A stretch of 64,000 nucleotides of DNA from Zelonia costaricensis. Lineage: Eukaryota > Euglenozoa > Kinetoplastea > Trypanosomatida > Trypanosomatidae. Location: NCBI GenBank assembly GCA_030849075.1, contig JASAOO010003560.1, positions 1 through 64,000 on the forward strand, read 5' to 3'. Of this stretch, positions 53,920-63,474 are shown piece after piece (the stretch's first letter is position 1; the number at the start of each line of letters is the position of its first letter). Below the pieces are notes generated by a model that worked only from the letters and a program-made list of their open reading frames with translations, ran no database searches and was not told where the DNA came from. Both the position numbers and the translations under genes were made by a program.

Positions 53920-56900
53920 ATGTCGCTCTTCGTGGTCAACGCCCCCGAGTACGAGGGCCATCTCAAGGAGAACCTCATCGTGGCACACGCGTGTAAGCCG
54001 CTGATTGCCACGGCATGGAGCAACCCGCCGTCTGTTCTCATCACCAACAACGAGGGTGAGGTGCTGACCTCGGTGAAGGAGCCTGCGGGGTCGACTGGGC
54101 GGACCCAGCAGCCGACGGCGCTGGCGTGGCACCCGAGCGAGGCGCTGCTGGTGATTGGCTGGAGCAACGGCAAGATGAGCCTGTGGGTGATGGCGTCTGC
54201 CAGCAGCCTCGACCTCGGCGACGACGCCGCTGCCACAGGCCCGAATGCGGCGGTGCAGCTCATCGCCGCACAGGCGGCCACGCAGAGCGATGCGGAGGGA
54301 GCGGTGCGGGAGCACGGCGCGGGTGCGGTGCTGGCTGCGGCCTGGTCGACTCGCGGCATGTACCTCGCTTCCACCTCTCAGCAGCGCCAGGTCGTCATGT
54401 GGATGCTGGAGCACACCGCGACGGAGACGAGCGTCACGTACAAGCTAAAGCCGCTGTGGTCTGTGCAGGCTCGGGAGCCGGTGGTGCGCATCACCCACGT
54501 CCCGGGCTACGCGGTTAACACGCTGTCCTCCGGCGCGGCATTCGGCGGCGGTGACGACGACATCAGCTTCCTGCTCGCCGACGGCGGCAGCACTGTCTCT
54601 GCCGTGAACGAAGAGCAGCAGCTCTTCCCCAGTATCGCGCAGCAGGAGGCGATTGTGTCCATGCTGTACGACCCCGCCAGCCGCACCCTCGTGACGCTGA
54701 GCACCAGCTACATGATCGAGGCGTACCGCCTAGGCGAGGACCTCAAGGGCATCTCCACGCTGCGGCGCAAGCTGTCCACATCGTCGGCGGCGGCCGTGAC
54801 AGCCGCAAAGGGGGAGCGCATTGCCATGTCGATGGTGTGGGCGGCGCCAGGCGTGGTCGCCTTCGGCGGCGGCGACGACCGTCTGCGCGTGTTTGACTTG
54901 ACGTCGGAGTCGATGGACGTGCTGACGCTGCCGCAGCCTGGGCTGCGCGTCTCGTGCCTGGCAGCGTGCACCACGAAGGGCGTCATGGCAGTCGGCACGG
55001 CGGAGGGGGCGCTGGCGATGTTCCAGCGTAGCACAGCCTCCTTGGCCGGCACCCGCGCCGCCGCCGCCACGGGCGCTGCCACCCCCGGTACGGCGACCCG
55101 GGAGGCGGGCTCGGTGGACTCCCCCTTCGCCATCGGCGCCGGTGGCGGCGTGGCGAGTCAGTGGGAGGCGATGGCGGTGCACCAGGTGGGCAAGTATGTG
55201 GACCGCATTGTCCTGACGGCGCTGGGCGACGTGGCGCTGTGCCGCGGCGGGTCGGAGCTGCAGGTGCTGCACGAAACGATCCGGAAGCGCGCCTGGGACG
55301 GCGTGGCGGCGGCCACGCAAATCTCCGCCGACATGGTGGTGATCGAGAGCGTGACGGGCTGCCAGTGCCTGCTACGCAGCAAGGGAAACGTGCGCGGCCT
55401 GTCCATCGCCTTCCCGAACATTGCCCTCTGGAATGGCTCGCAAATCGACCTGTACGCCATCAACGAAGCGACGTCGGGCTTCTCGCTCGTCAACTTTGTG
55501 CCTACGTCGAGCCCCGCATTTGCCATGCACCGCGACGGCCTCATCTACGTCAAGAGCAACCGTGTCGTATTCGAGACGATGCAGCTGACGCCCATCGCCC
55601 AGATGGCCTTCACGGAGTCGGAGGGGGTGCCCGTCATCATGGACATCATGAACGACTACCTTGTTGCCATCTCGTCCAAGAACTACCTTCGCCTTGCTCG
55701 AGTCTCGTCGCGTGATCTGCGGCAGGTCGGCCCGGCGCGCCCCCTCACGTTCCCACACGACGCGCGCGCGGCTGCTGGGGCGGCGGGTGGCGACGTCACC
55801 GTGACGGCGGCGCGCGTGAATGCGCAGGGGCGGCGCGTAGCCCTCATGACGAGCGTCGGCCCGCTCGGCACGCCCGACACGCGGGTCTGGGTGTACGACT
55901 CCGACACGGACAAGATGTCCTCCTTCGACTTTGGCAGCCGCAACGAGCTGCCGAATTCGGTGTACTGGAACACGCCCGAGCCGAACACCAGCGCGGTCGG
56001 GGAGTTCGAGTACCTGCTGCTGGCCTGCGAGACACACCAGGCGCACCTGGACGGCAAGCGAGAGGGGACCGACGAGGCGGCGACCTTCAAGCCCGGCACC
56101 GACGGGGAGGCCAAGGCCGGGGAGCGGCTGGCTGGGCAGGAGAACCTGCCGGAGGCGCTGCCGGACATGGAGAACTTCGCTGAGAAGAAGGCGGAGATGG
56201 AGGATGCTCGCCGTGGCTCTGTCGGGGCGACGAACTTCATCGGCCAGCGCGCCCACAACATCGTCACGCTCTTCGCCACGCATAGTGGGCTGGTTGTGCA
56301 GAACGTCGCCTCGATGCGCCGCTACCAGATCTGCCTCGTCGGCCTCACCATCCCGGACTTCCTCCTCGCCTCCGTCAAGATCAACGGCAACCCAAGCAAC
56401 GCGGAGGACTACGTCATTGAGCAAAAGCGGCTGCGCGACTTCGAGGGCCTCAAGTCCGACAAGGACGTGGCGGTGCGTGAGGCGCTGATGAAGTTCAGCT
56501 ACTACTCGACCATCGGCAACATGGATGAGGCGTACCGCTGCGTGAAGAACATCAAGAACCCGGCGGCATGGCAGGGACTGGCGCGGCTGTGCGTGTCGAG
56601 CGGGCGGCTCGACGTGGCGGCCGTGTGCCTGGCCACGATGGAGGACTGCGTCGCGGCGCGCGCCTTGCGGGAGGCGAGGGAGGAGTACCCGGACGACCAG
56701 AGCGTGCAACTGGCGGCCCTGGCGCTCGGGCTGGGCATGACGGACGAGGCGGAGGAGCTGCTGCGGGCCTCGAAGCGGTACGACCTCATGACGGACGTCT
56801 TCATGGCGTGCGGCAAGTTCGAGCACGCGCAGCGCCACTCCGAGCGCTTTGACCGCGTCCGCATCCGCCCCGTGGCGTACAAGTACGCACAGTTCATGGA

Positions 56901-58836
56901 GAGCCTGCAGAACATGGACGCCGCCATCATGTGGTACTTCAACGCCAAGTGCGCCGGCACCGACGTCCCGCGCATCTTCTTCCAGACAAACCGCATGCAT
57001 GAGCTGCGGCAACTGATGGTGCCGCAGAGCCAGCCGGTCTCGCCGGCGGCGAGCGCGAACAACTCGACCTCGCAGGGGACGCGCGATGAGCGCCAGACCA
57101 CCTTCGCCTCCATCTTCCCACACAACCGCGAGCTCTTGCTCTGGTGGGCCCAGCACAGCGAGCGGCGCCGCAACGTGCAGGAGGCACTGCGCTTCTACCA
57201 CGCCGGCGATGACGTGTACAACATTGTCCGCATCCTGTGCTCGCTGACGCCGCCGAAGCTGGACAGCGCGGTACAGCTGGTCAAGAAGGAGGTGGACAAG
57301 GCGAAGATGCGCTTCCAGCAGCAGCAGGCCTTCGAGGCCGCCGCCCCCGGGCGCCGCGGCGAGGACGAGCAGGGCGAGCCAGACCCGGTCGGCGCCGCCT
57401 TCTTCGTCGCGCAGCTGTTCGAGCGTCAGGGCGACGCGCAGCGGGCGCTGCAGTACTACCAGACCGCCGGCGCGTACCGCAGCGGCGTCCGCGTGGCCTG
57501 GAAGACAGAGCAGCTCGGCGTGGTGGTGAGCCTCGCCATGAAGAGCGCGGACGAGCGGCTCATGCTAGAGACAGCGATGGCGCTGGAGAAGCAGGAGGCG
57601 TACGACAAGGCGGTCCAGCTGTACCGCCGCATCGGCGCCGTCCAGTGCGCTCTCGACGCGTGCGTGCGCGGTGGTTTGTACGATACCCTGCATGAGCTGA
57701 GCGCAAGCCTGGCGAACGCCTCCACCGACCCCGCCGTCTTCCTCGGCATGGCCGACCACTTCCAGAGCGAGGGCGACTACCAGAAGGCGGTGGAGATGCT
57801 TGTGTTCGCGAAGCACTACGAGGAGGCCATGAAGCTGTGCGAGACGCGCAACGTGACGCTGACGGATGAGATGGCGGAGTCGATGACCAGCAACGTCGGC
57901 AACCTCTCGGCGGAGGAGCGGCAGGCGACGCTGCGCAAGGTGGCACACATCGCGAAGGACCAGGGCAGCTGGTCGCTGGCGTGCAAGAAGTACACGCAGG
58001 CCGGCGACCGCGTCAAGGCCATGAAGATGCTCATGCGCGGAGGCGAGACGGAGAAGGTCATCTTCTTCGCGAACCACTCCCGCAACGCCGAGATCTACAC
58101 GATGGCCGCGAACTACCTGCAGTCGCAGAGCTGGAACACCGACTCGAACATCTACAAGAGCATCATTCTCTTCTACACCAAGGCCAAGGCGTACGCGAAC
58201 CTGATCGTCTTCTACGAGTCGTGCGCGCAGCTGCAGATCGACGAGAACCGCAACTACCCCGCGGCGCTGCAGGCGCTGGAGGAGTGCATCGCCATGGCGA
58301 CGACGACGCCGGCGAGCAAGGCCAACATCGACTCCGACAAGGTGGAGCAGCTGAAGCGGCGCGCCGAGGTTCTCCGGGCCTTCGTGAAGGCGCAGCGAAC
58401 GTTTGACGCGATGGTGGTTGCCGACCGCGGCTCTGCGACGGAGAAGGCGAAGGCAGACAGCGTCATCGCCGCCTGCTCCGACATCATCAAGCGCAGCCGC
58501 TCCGCCAGCCCCGACCACCAGCTCATCCAAGAGGCGCTCCGCATCGGCGACGTGTTCGCGCTCATGGTGCGCTTCTACTTCGACAAGCTCGGCGAGACTG
58601 GCAATGCGATGAAGGTGATTGAGAGCATGCCAAAGCACGGCGCGGACCCGCAGCTGTTCATTGAGCTGGACTACATCGAGAAGATCTGCCAGGCAAACGG
58701 CAAGTCGGTGGCGAGCGTTCTGCCGAACGTGTCGGCCGACGGCAACGGCGAGGCCGCCGGGTGGAACGGGGGCCGTAGGGGAAGCACCGACACGCGCCGC
58801 TCTAGCATGCTCGATGATGTAGACCGAAAATTCTGA
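53920..58836 (+). CDS. IFT140: intraflagellar transport protein IFT140 (IFT-A complex)
   Basis: 1638 residues, longer than the roughly 1460 of the animal protein. IFT140 is a core subunit of IFT complex A, which drives retrograde transport in the flagellum and import of membrane proteins. The N-terminal half (about 1-600) is a WD40 region, with units such as LAWHPSEALLVIGW (about 66-80) and an AAAWSTRGMYLAST unit near 138. A charged low-complexity linker (about 707-770) follows. From about 840 the sequence is a TPR-like solenoid with strongly family-typical blocks: NMDEAYRCVKNIK, RLDVAAVCLATM, YTQAGDRVKAMKML, and EIYTMAANYLQSQSW near 1390-1405. An ALRIGDVFALMVRFYF helix lies near 1540. The WD40-solenoid architecture alone would also fit WDR19 or IFT172, but the solenoid blocks match IFT140 best. 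Confidence 0.92.
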   Translation: MSLFVVNAPEYEGHLKENLIVAHACKPLIATAWSNPPSVLITNNEGEVLTSVKEPAGSTGRTQQPTALAWHPSEALLVIGWSNGKMSLWVMASASSLDLGDDAAATGPNAAVQLIAAQAATQSDAEGAVREHGAGAVLAAAWSTRGMYLASTSQQRQVVMWMLEHTATETSVTYKLKPLWSVQAREPVVRITHVPGYAVNTLSSGAAFGGGDDDISFLLADGGSTVSAVNEEQQLFPSIAQQEAIVSMLYDPASRTLVTLSTSYMIEAYRLGEDLKGISTLRRKLSTSSAAAVTAAKGERIAMSMVWAAPGVVAFGGGDDRLRVFDLTSESMDVLTLPQPGLRVSCLAACTTKGVMAVGTAEGALAMFQRSTASLAGTRAAAATGAATPGTATREAGSVDSPFAIGAGGGVASQWEAMAVHQVGKYVDRIVLTALGDVALCRGGSELQVLHETIRKRAWDGVAAATQISADMVVIESVTGCQCLLRSKGNVRGLSIAFPNIALWNGSQIDLYAINEATSGFSLVNFVPTSSPAFAMHRDGLIYVKSNRVVFETMQLTPIAQMAFTESEGVPVIMDIMNDYLVAISSKNYLRLARVSSRDLRQVGPARPLTFPHDARAAAGAAGGDVTVTAARVNAQGRRVALMTSVGPLGTPDTRVWVYDSDTDKMSSFDFGSRNELPNSVYWNTPEPNTSAVGEFEYLLLACETHQAHLDGKREGTDEAATFKPGTDGEAKAGERLAGQENLPEALPDMENFAEKKAEMEDARRGSVGATNFIGQRAHNIVTLFATHSGLVVQNVASMRRYQICLVGLTIPDFLLASVKINGNPSNAEDYVIEQKRLRDFEGLKSDKDVAVREALMKFSYYSTIGNMDEAYRCVKNIKNPAAWQGLARLCVSSGRLDVAAVCLATMEDCVAARALREAREEYPDDQSVQLAALALGLGMTDEAEELLRASKRYDLMTDVFMACGKFEHAQRHSERFDRVRIRPVAYKYAQFMESLQNMDAAIMWYFNAKCAGTDVPRIFFQTNRMHELRQLMVPQSQPVSPAASANNSTSQGTRDERQTTFASIFPHNRELLLWWAQHSERRRNVQEALRFYHAGDDVYNIVRILCSLTPPKLDSAVQLVKKEVDKAKMRFQQQQAFEAAAPGRRGEDEQGEPDPVGAAFFVAQLFERQGDAQRALQYYQTAGAYRSGVRVAWKTEQLGVVVSLAMKSADERLMLETAMALEKQEAYDKAVQLYRRIGAVQCALDACVRGGLYDTLHELSASLANASTDPAVFLGMADHFQSEGDYQKAVEMLVFAKHYEEAMKLCETRNVTLTDEMAESMTSNVGNLSAEERQATLRKVAHIAKDQGSWSLACKKYTQAGDRVKAMKMLMRGGETEKVIFFANHSRNAEIYTMAANYLQSQSWNTDSNIYKSIILFYTKAKAYANLIVFYESCAQLQIDENRNYPAALQALEECIAMATTTPASKANIDSDKVEQLKRRAEVLRAFVKAQRTFDAMVVADRGSATEKAKADSVIAACSDIIKRSRSASPDHQLIQEALRIGDVFALMVRFYFDKLGETGNAMKVIESMPKHGADPQLFIELDYIEKICQANGKSVASVLPNVSADGNGEAAGWNGGRRGSTDTRRSSMLDDVDRKF

Positions 58837-60396
58837 GCCGCCGCCGCGCGCCTCTGCCCAGCGCAATGGCGTGGCGGACCGTGTCTCGGTGCAGCTTCGT
58901 GTCGCCGCGTTTAGTGCGCAGCCGTGTCCCCCTATTGTACCACCTGCTCCTCCGCTCGTGCTCGTCCTTGTGGTTCCGCCCCCCTCCGCGGCGTGAAGCA
59001 AAGGCCGCTGCATCCCCCCTCCCCCTCCCTTCACCCATCGCCTCTTCAGCGTTGCCGGGCTCGCGTGCCGGCGCCTGTCTTCCTTTCCGCTTTGTTTAGG
59101 TGGTTGTCGTGGAGGGCCGACGGTGGCGCACACTACGTGCCTTGTGCGTGGTCTCTTGTACTTATCAGCGCACTGCCGCCGCGCTGCTGTCACGTTTTTC
59201 GCCCCTCGGAGAAATTCCCGTTGTTGCTGTGGCGGTGGTCGTGGTCGTGGTGGTGGTGGTGCTTATTTGTGATTGCTGTGGCGTCCATGTGCGCATCCGC
59301 GGCGCGCCCTCCCTTTGCCTGGGTCCCCCTTTCCCCCTTCCCCACCCCTCCCGCACTTGCCGACCCTCACTCCTTGGCCCTGCGGGAGGCGGAAGTGAGG
59401 TAGGGGGGGGGGGGAGGGGAAGGCGAGGAAGACGGGCAGCCAGTCGCTGGTGGATAGACACGCGCGTTCCTTTGCTTCTCCATCCGTGCTTCCGTAGAGA
59501 CTCACCGGCAGTCTTCGCCCACCCCCCACCCCCCTCCTCCCCCCTCCCTCCATTATGATGTAGAAGTTCCACCATCCCCCTCCTCGCCTGTGCCTCTTCT
59601 GTGTCGATCCGTAGACGGACACACACTCAAGGGGGGCACTCGCCAAACGAAAAGAGAAGCCCCAAATCTTGAAGAGCAGCGAGTGCCATCAGTCGCGAGA
59701 CGATGCGGCACGCCCTGACAGCCGCTTTGAGGCGTAGTGAGGGCGCATGCCCCTGGATCTCTCCGCCGTCGCACTGCGGGAATGCGCGCCGGGTCTCAGC
59801 AGAGCCGAACACGCCAGACCGGCGGTGGCGCTCCAACGCTCGGGCGCGGCTCCCGGCATGACACTCTGCTTCGCCTGCGCGGGCCTTGAGTGTTGCTGGC
59901 ATGTCCGGGGCCAGTGAGCGCTGCGTGAAGGTGCCCGCGGCAGCAGTCATGACACGGTTTCTCCTCGTTGTGGCGTCATGCGCGGTATGCGCGCGGACAC
60001 CCGGTTCTGCGCTCGCCCCCCTTCCCCCGGGGCTTTCAACCTCCCTCGCCGCCTCCTCCTTCACGTCACTTCGCCATTGGTGCTTTCTTGTCTGCTGGTG
60101 GTGGCTGCCCACCCCCCTCGGTCTGCCCGCTCGTGGGCTGCGCTTTCCCGTCTCTCCCTCACTCGCCCGACCTCACGGCAAACACAAAAGAGAAGAAGCA
60201 GAAGCAGCAAAGGCGTCCGCGGCGTCACCCACGCGCGTTTTCTTTGGCTCTTCTCCCCTGTCCGTAGCACGCCACATCTCGGGCTGCGCGTAGCGTGCCG
60301 CTGGTGCGGCGCTGCTTCTCGGCGCTCCCCTATACCCTTGGCCGTTCCCCGGCATCGCCGCTCCGCAACGCGGCACGGGGTCCTGCGCGCACTGTC
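58837..60396. other. intergenic spacer / LRR gene 5' UTR
   Basis: No gene supported. A GTGGTC/GTG-rich tract lies at about 59230-59262 and a G run at 59402-59412. Balanced-composition DNA of 59640-59950 has no recognisable domain. Pyrimidine-rich DNA precedes the acceptor. Confidence 0.55.
60236..60267 (+). promoter_or_regulatory. probable spliced-leader acceptor for the LRR gene
   Basis: A T/C-rich tract (60238-60262) ends in CCGTAG with AG at 60266-60267. This gives a 130-base leader before the ATG at 60397, and the in-frame sequence upstream of that ATG offers no better start. Confidence 0.45.
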
Positions 60397-62640
60397 ATGG
60401 AGTCACCCGCGCCCGCTGGCGTGCAGGGCGCCACCCCGCCCCCTCCCGCCCTACCCCCTCCGACGGCGCCACCCTCGCCGGAGGGAGGCGATGCCGACGC
60501 GGCAGCCACGCCATCCGCAGCCGAGCAGCCGGCACGCGCCCCGCCACTGTGCCATGCCAGCTCACTCACCATGAACTCCGCCGCCGCCCTCGCCCCGCTG
60601 TCCCCGGCGCTCGCAGCGCTGGGCGACCTTGGCGAGCTCGACGTGACGCGCGGCAGCTCGCCGCTGCCGCCACACCTCCGCGTGCACCCGCAGGGTTTCC
60701 GCATCCTCAACAAGGAGAGCGCGCTTGAGCGCAACATGCGCAGCTACTTCCGCCTCCCCCAGCCACCGAACGCTGCCACTCGGGAGGAGCGCCGCCGCCT
60801 GCGTCGCACGGTGCAGCGCGCCGAGCGCGAGGAGGCGGAGCGCCGGGCGCGGGTGACGGGCGGGCAGGACGGCGTTGTGCTCGACGGGTTCCTGCTGCTG
60901 AGCGCGTGCGGTGTGGAGGAGCCGGAGGAGGTGACGCAGGTGTCGCTGCAGTCGTCGCAGCTGGCCGGCAGCATCGCCGAGGACCTGCAGTACTTCACGC
61001 GGCTCACGTCGCTCGACATGAGTGACAACCAGCTGCGCCTCGGTGATGTACTGTCCTTCCCCGCACTAGAGACGGTGCACCTTGTGTGCAATGGCATCCA
61101 CTCCCTGGCCGACATGGAGCAGGTCGGCAGCTCCTCCCTTGCGACCGTCGCAGCGCTCGACATCGCCTACAACCACATCCCCGCCCACCACCTCCGCTAC
61201 CTGGCCGCCTTCACCGCGCTGCAGCAGGTCGACCTGAGCCACAACTGCCTGCGCACGCTGCCGATGGACCTCTCGGGGCTCACGCGCGTCACGCACCTCG
61301 CGCTGGAGGCGAACGAGCTGGCGACGCCGAACATTTTCTACGCCCTCGCCTCGATGCCGGCGCTCGTCGAGGCGAACCTCACCCGCAACCGCCTCGCCTC
61401 CGTGCCCCCGCTGGACCCCGAGTCGTGCCGCGCCGCCGGCTGCGCCTGCCCCGCCCCCTTCGCCGCGCTGCAGGTGCTCACCCTCACGGCAAACCGCTTC
61501 CCCAGCGCCGCGTCGCTGCTCTCGCTGGCCGCCCTTCACGGCACGCTGCGCCGCCTCAACATTGCTGAGAACCCTTTTGTGGCGGACCGGCCGCAGTGCA
61601 GGGCGGAGCTACAGCGTGGCCTCGACGAGGCCGTCGTGGACGCGTACTACGCCGCCTTCCTGCCCGACCCCGCATCGCCCGAGGGGCTCGTCGACACGTG
61701 GCACCGGGAGACGTGGGTGCGGTACATCCCGAGGCCACCACGCGACGCCGAGGCGGCGGAGCGGGCGCACCGCACCGCCTCGTCGTCCTACTACACCGCC
61801 GTGCCCACGCCGTCCGGGGCCGCCTCCAGCGCCGCCGAGCCGTCGTCGCCGTCAAGCGTCAACCACAACGGCGCGGACGCTGGCGACTCGGCTCGGCTCC
61901 CGACACCGGAGGAGTACCTCGCCGCCCACCGCATCGTCGTGCAGACCCCCGGCAGCGCCACCGTCGTGCCCCCCAAGCAGCCGACAAAGTACTTCTACTC
62001 AGCCGCCTTCTTGCAGTCCGCCCAGGGCGCGCGCGACGCAACGCCGCTCGTGACGCTGCCGTCGTACAAGGAGTTTATGGATGTCTACCGGGTGGTTGGC
62101 CGCCGGCGCCCGGAGGGGCATCGGCGGGGCTCTCGAGGGACGCCGAGTCGGGCCGCAGTCGCACGCGCTGCGGCTGCGGCGGCTGCGGCGCGGACGGTGC
62201 CGCCCTCTCCCCCGGCGCGGCTGCCCTACTTGGCGTCGCTGCCGTCGTCGCCATCGCTCGAGTGCCTGGGCCGCAGTGCTCCACTAGCGCCGCGTCCAGC
62301 AGGGGCGGCCGACATGGGCGAGGCGCCGACGGTGCTGGACGGCGACGGCTTCTTCCTCACCGGGCTGGCGGCGCCGTCGCGGCAGGCGGCGGCGAAGGAC
62401 CGGCGCGAGACGGCCGCCCCTGGTGTGGCTGCGGCACTGGCCGCGTTTGACGCGTCCGAAATGCCGGAAGTGGTGCCGGCGCCGGCGAGCACCTCGACAC
62501 CCCCACGGCTGCCTCGATCCGTCGTGTCCCCGGCGACGGCGAACGTGCACACGGCCATGTCCGAGCTTCGCGCGATGCTGCGCAAGCCGCTGCCCTCTCT
62601 GCCGTACGACGCGGCGCGCTACAAGCAGACGACGAGTTGA
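60397..62640 (+). CDS. leucine-rich-repeat protein, XRRA1-like
   Basis: 747 residues from the ATG at 60397. A Pro/Ala-rich disordered N-terminus (1-75) is followed by a conserved-looking block and a basic charged helix (about 125-155), then LDGFLLLSACGVEEPEEV (about 160-178) and LRRs from about 200 to 390. Clear repeats include LTSLDMSDNQL, VAALDIAYNHI, LQQVDLSHNCL, VTHLALEANEL, LVEANLTRNRL and LRRLNIAENPF. The order (a DGxxLL...VEEP lead-in, then repeats with a FPALE motif) resembles XRRA1, a poorly understood LRR protein found in ciliated lineages. The C-terminal part contains TKYFYSAAFLQS and YKEFMDVYRVVGRRR motifs followed by Ala/Pro-rich sequence. LRRs bind proteins; no catalytic motif is seen. 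Its position next to IFT140 is suggestive only. Confidence 0.75.
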   Translation: MESPAPAGVQGATPPPPALPPPTAPPSPEGGDADAAATPSAAEQPARAPPLCHASSLTMNSAAALAPLSPALAALGDLGELDVTRGSSPLPPHLRVHPQGFRILNKESALERNMRSYFRLPQPPNAATREERRRLRRTVQRAEREEAERRARVTGGQDGVVLDGFLLLSACGVEEPEEVTQVSLQSSQLAGSIAEDLQYFTRLTSLDMSDNQLRLGDVLSFPALETVHLVCNGIHSLADMEQVGSSSLATVAALDIAYNHIPAHHLRYLAAFTALQQVDLSHNCLRTLPMDLSGLTRVTHLALEANELATPNIFYALASMPALVEANLTRNRLASVPPLDPESCRAAGCACPAPFAALQVLTLTANRFPSAASLLSLAALHGTLRRLNIAENPFVADRPQCRAELQRGLDEAVVDAYYAAFLPDPASPEGLVDTWHRETWVRYIPRPPRDAEAAERAHRTASSSYYTAVPTPSGAASSAAEPSSPSSVNHNGADAGDSARLPTPEEYLAAHRIVVQTPGSATVVPPKQPTKYFYSAAFLQSAQGARDATPLVTLPSYKEFMDVYRVVGRRRPEGHRRGSRGTPSRAAVARAAAAAAAARTVPPSPPARLPYLASLPSSPSLECLGRSAPLAPRPAGAADMGEAPTVLDGDGFFLTGLAAPSRQAAAKDRRETAAPGVAAALAAFDASEMPEVVPAPASTSTPPRLPRSVVSPATANVHTAMSELRAMLRKPLPSLPYDAARYKQTTS

Positions 62641-63474
62641 GGCTGCTGTCATGGCCCGCATCACTGGCGTTCCTTTTGGTTGCGTTACCCAGCAGGTGTG
62701 GTGGCGGCGCTGCGGATCGAGCCCGCTCGCGGTTTGTTCGGCTGCCTCGCACCTTTTTTTTTTTTCTGTCTTGCACTCGTGGACGCGCCGTTGGAAGGCG
62801 GGGAGGCCGCCGTGCACGCATGTACAGTAGTGTGGTTGCTTTGCCTTCTCTGGCATTCAACGTTCCCTTCCTCCCCCTCCCCTCCCGCATGGCTCCCGCT
62901 CCAACCTTGACCCTCTCACGGTGCGGCGCCATGTGGGCCCCCCTGTCTCCACCTCCACGCAGAGGCATTAGACCGGTGTACGCCGGCTGGACAGCTGCGT
63001 CTGAGCCCCCCTCCCTCCTCTCCTCCTCCTCCCTCTCTCTTCCCATGTTTTCTCTCTCTCTTCTCGCCACTGCGAGCCCCCGCTGCACGCGCACCCTCTA
63101 GCCCACACACAAACCAAGAACACCTGCATGAACGGTTGGGCGTCACGTTTCGGAAAGGGGCGCGAGTGCGAGGCGTGGATGCACCCAGGCTACTCCTTTG
63201 CGCATGTGCGCACGCCGGCGACTCGCCCATCAGACGCAGCACCTCGCCCCTCTGCCTGGGGGTTTAAGGGAGGGAGCCACAGTGCACTCGTGCCTTCTCT
63301 TCCTCTGCAGCAGCATAGGACGTACGTGCTTCCCCGCTCTCTTGCCGATGCCCCCCTCCCCTCCACTCGTGCGCTTCTCCTCCCTCCTCTCACGAACCTG
63401 CCAAACCGCAGATCACGCAACTCCGCTCGGCTCTCCAGCACATCGGAGAAGATTCTCGCTGCTGCGTCGAAGCA
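62641..63474. other. intergenic spacer
   Basis: No gene supported. A T run lies at about 62754-62765 and pyrimidine-rich patches at 62860-62890 and 63000-63065. Confidence 0.55.
63293..63310 (+). promoter_or_regulatory. candidate spliced-leader acceptor for the last gene
   Basis: A short pyrimidine tract ends in CTGCAG with AG at 63309-63310, about 165 bases before the ATG at 63475. Confidence 0.4.
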
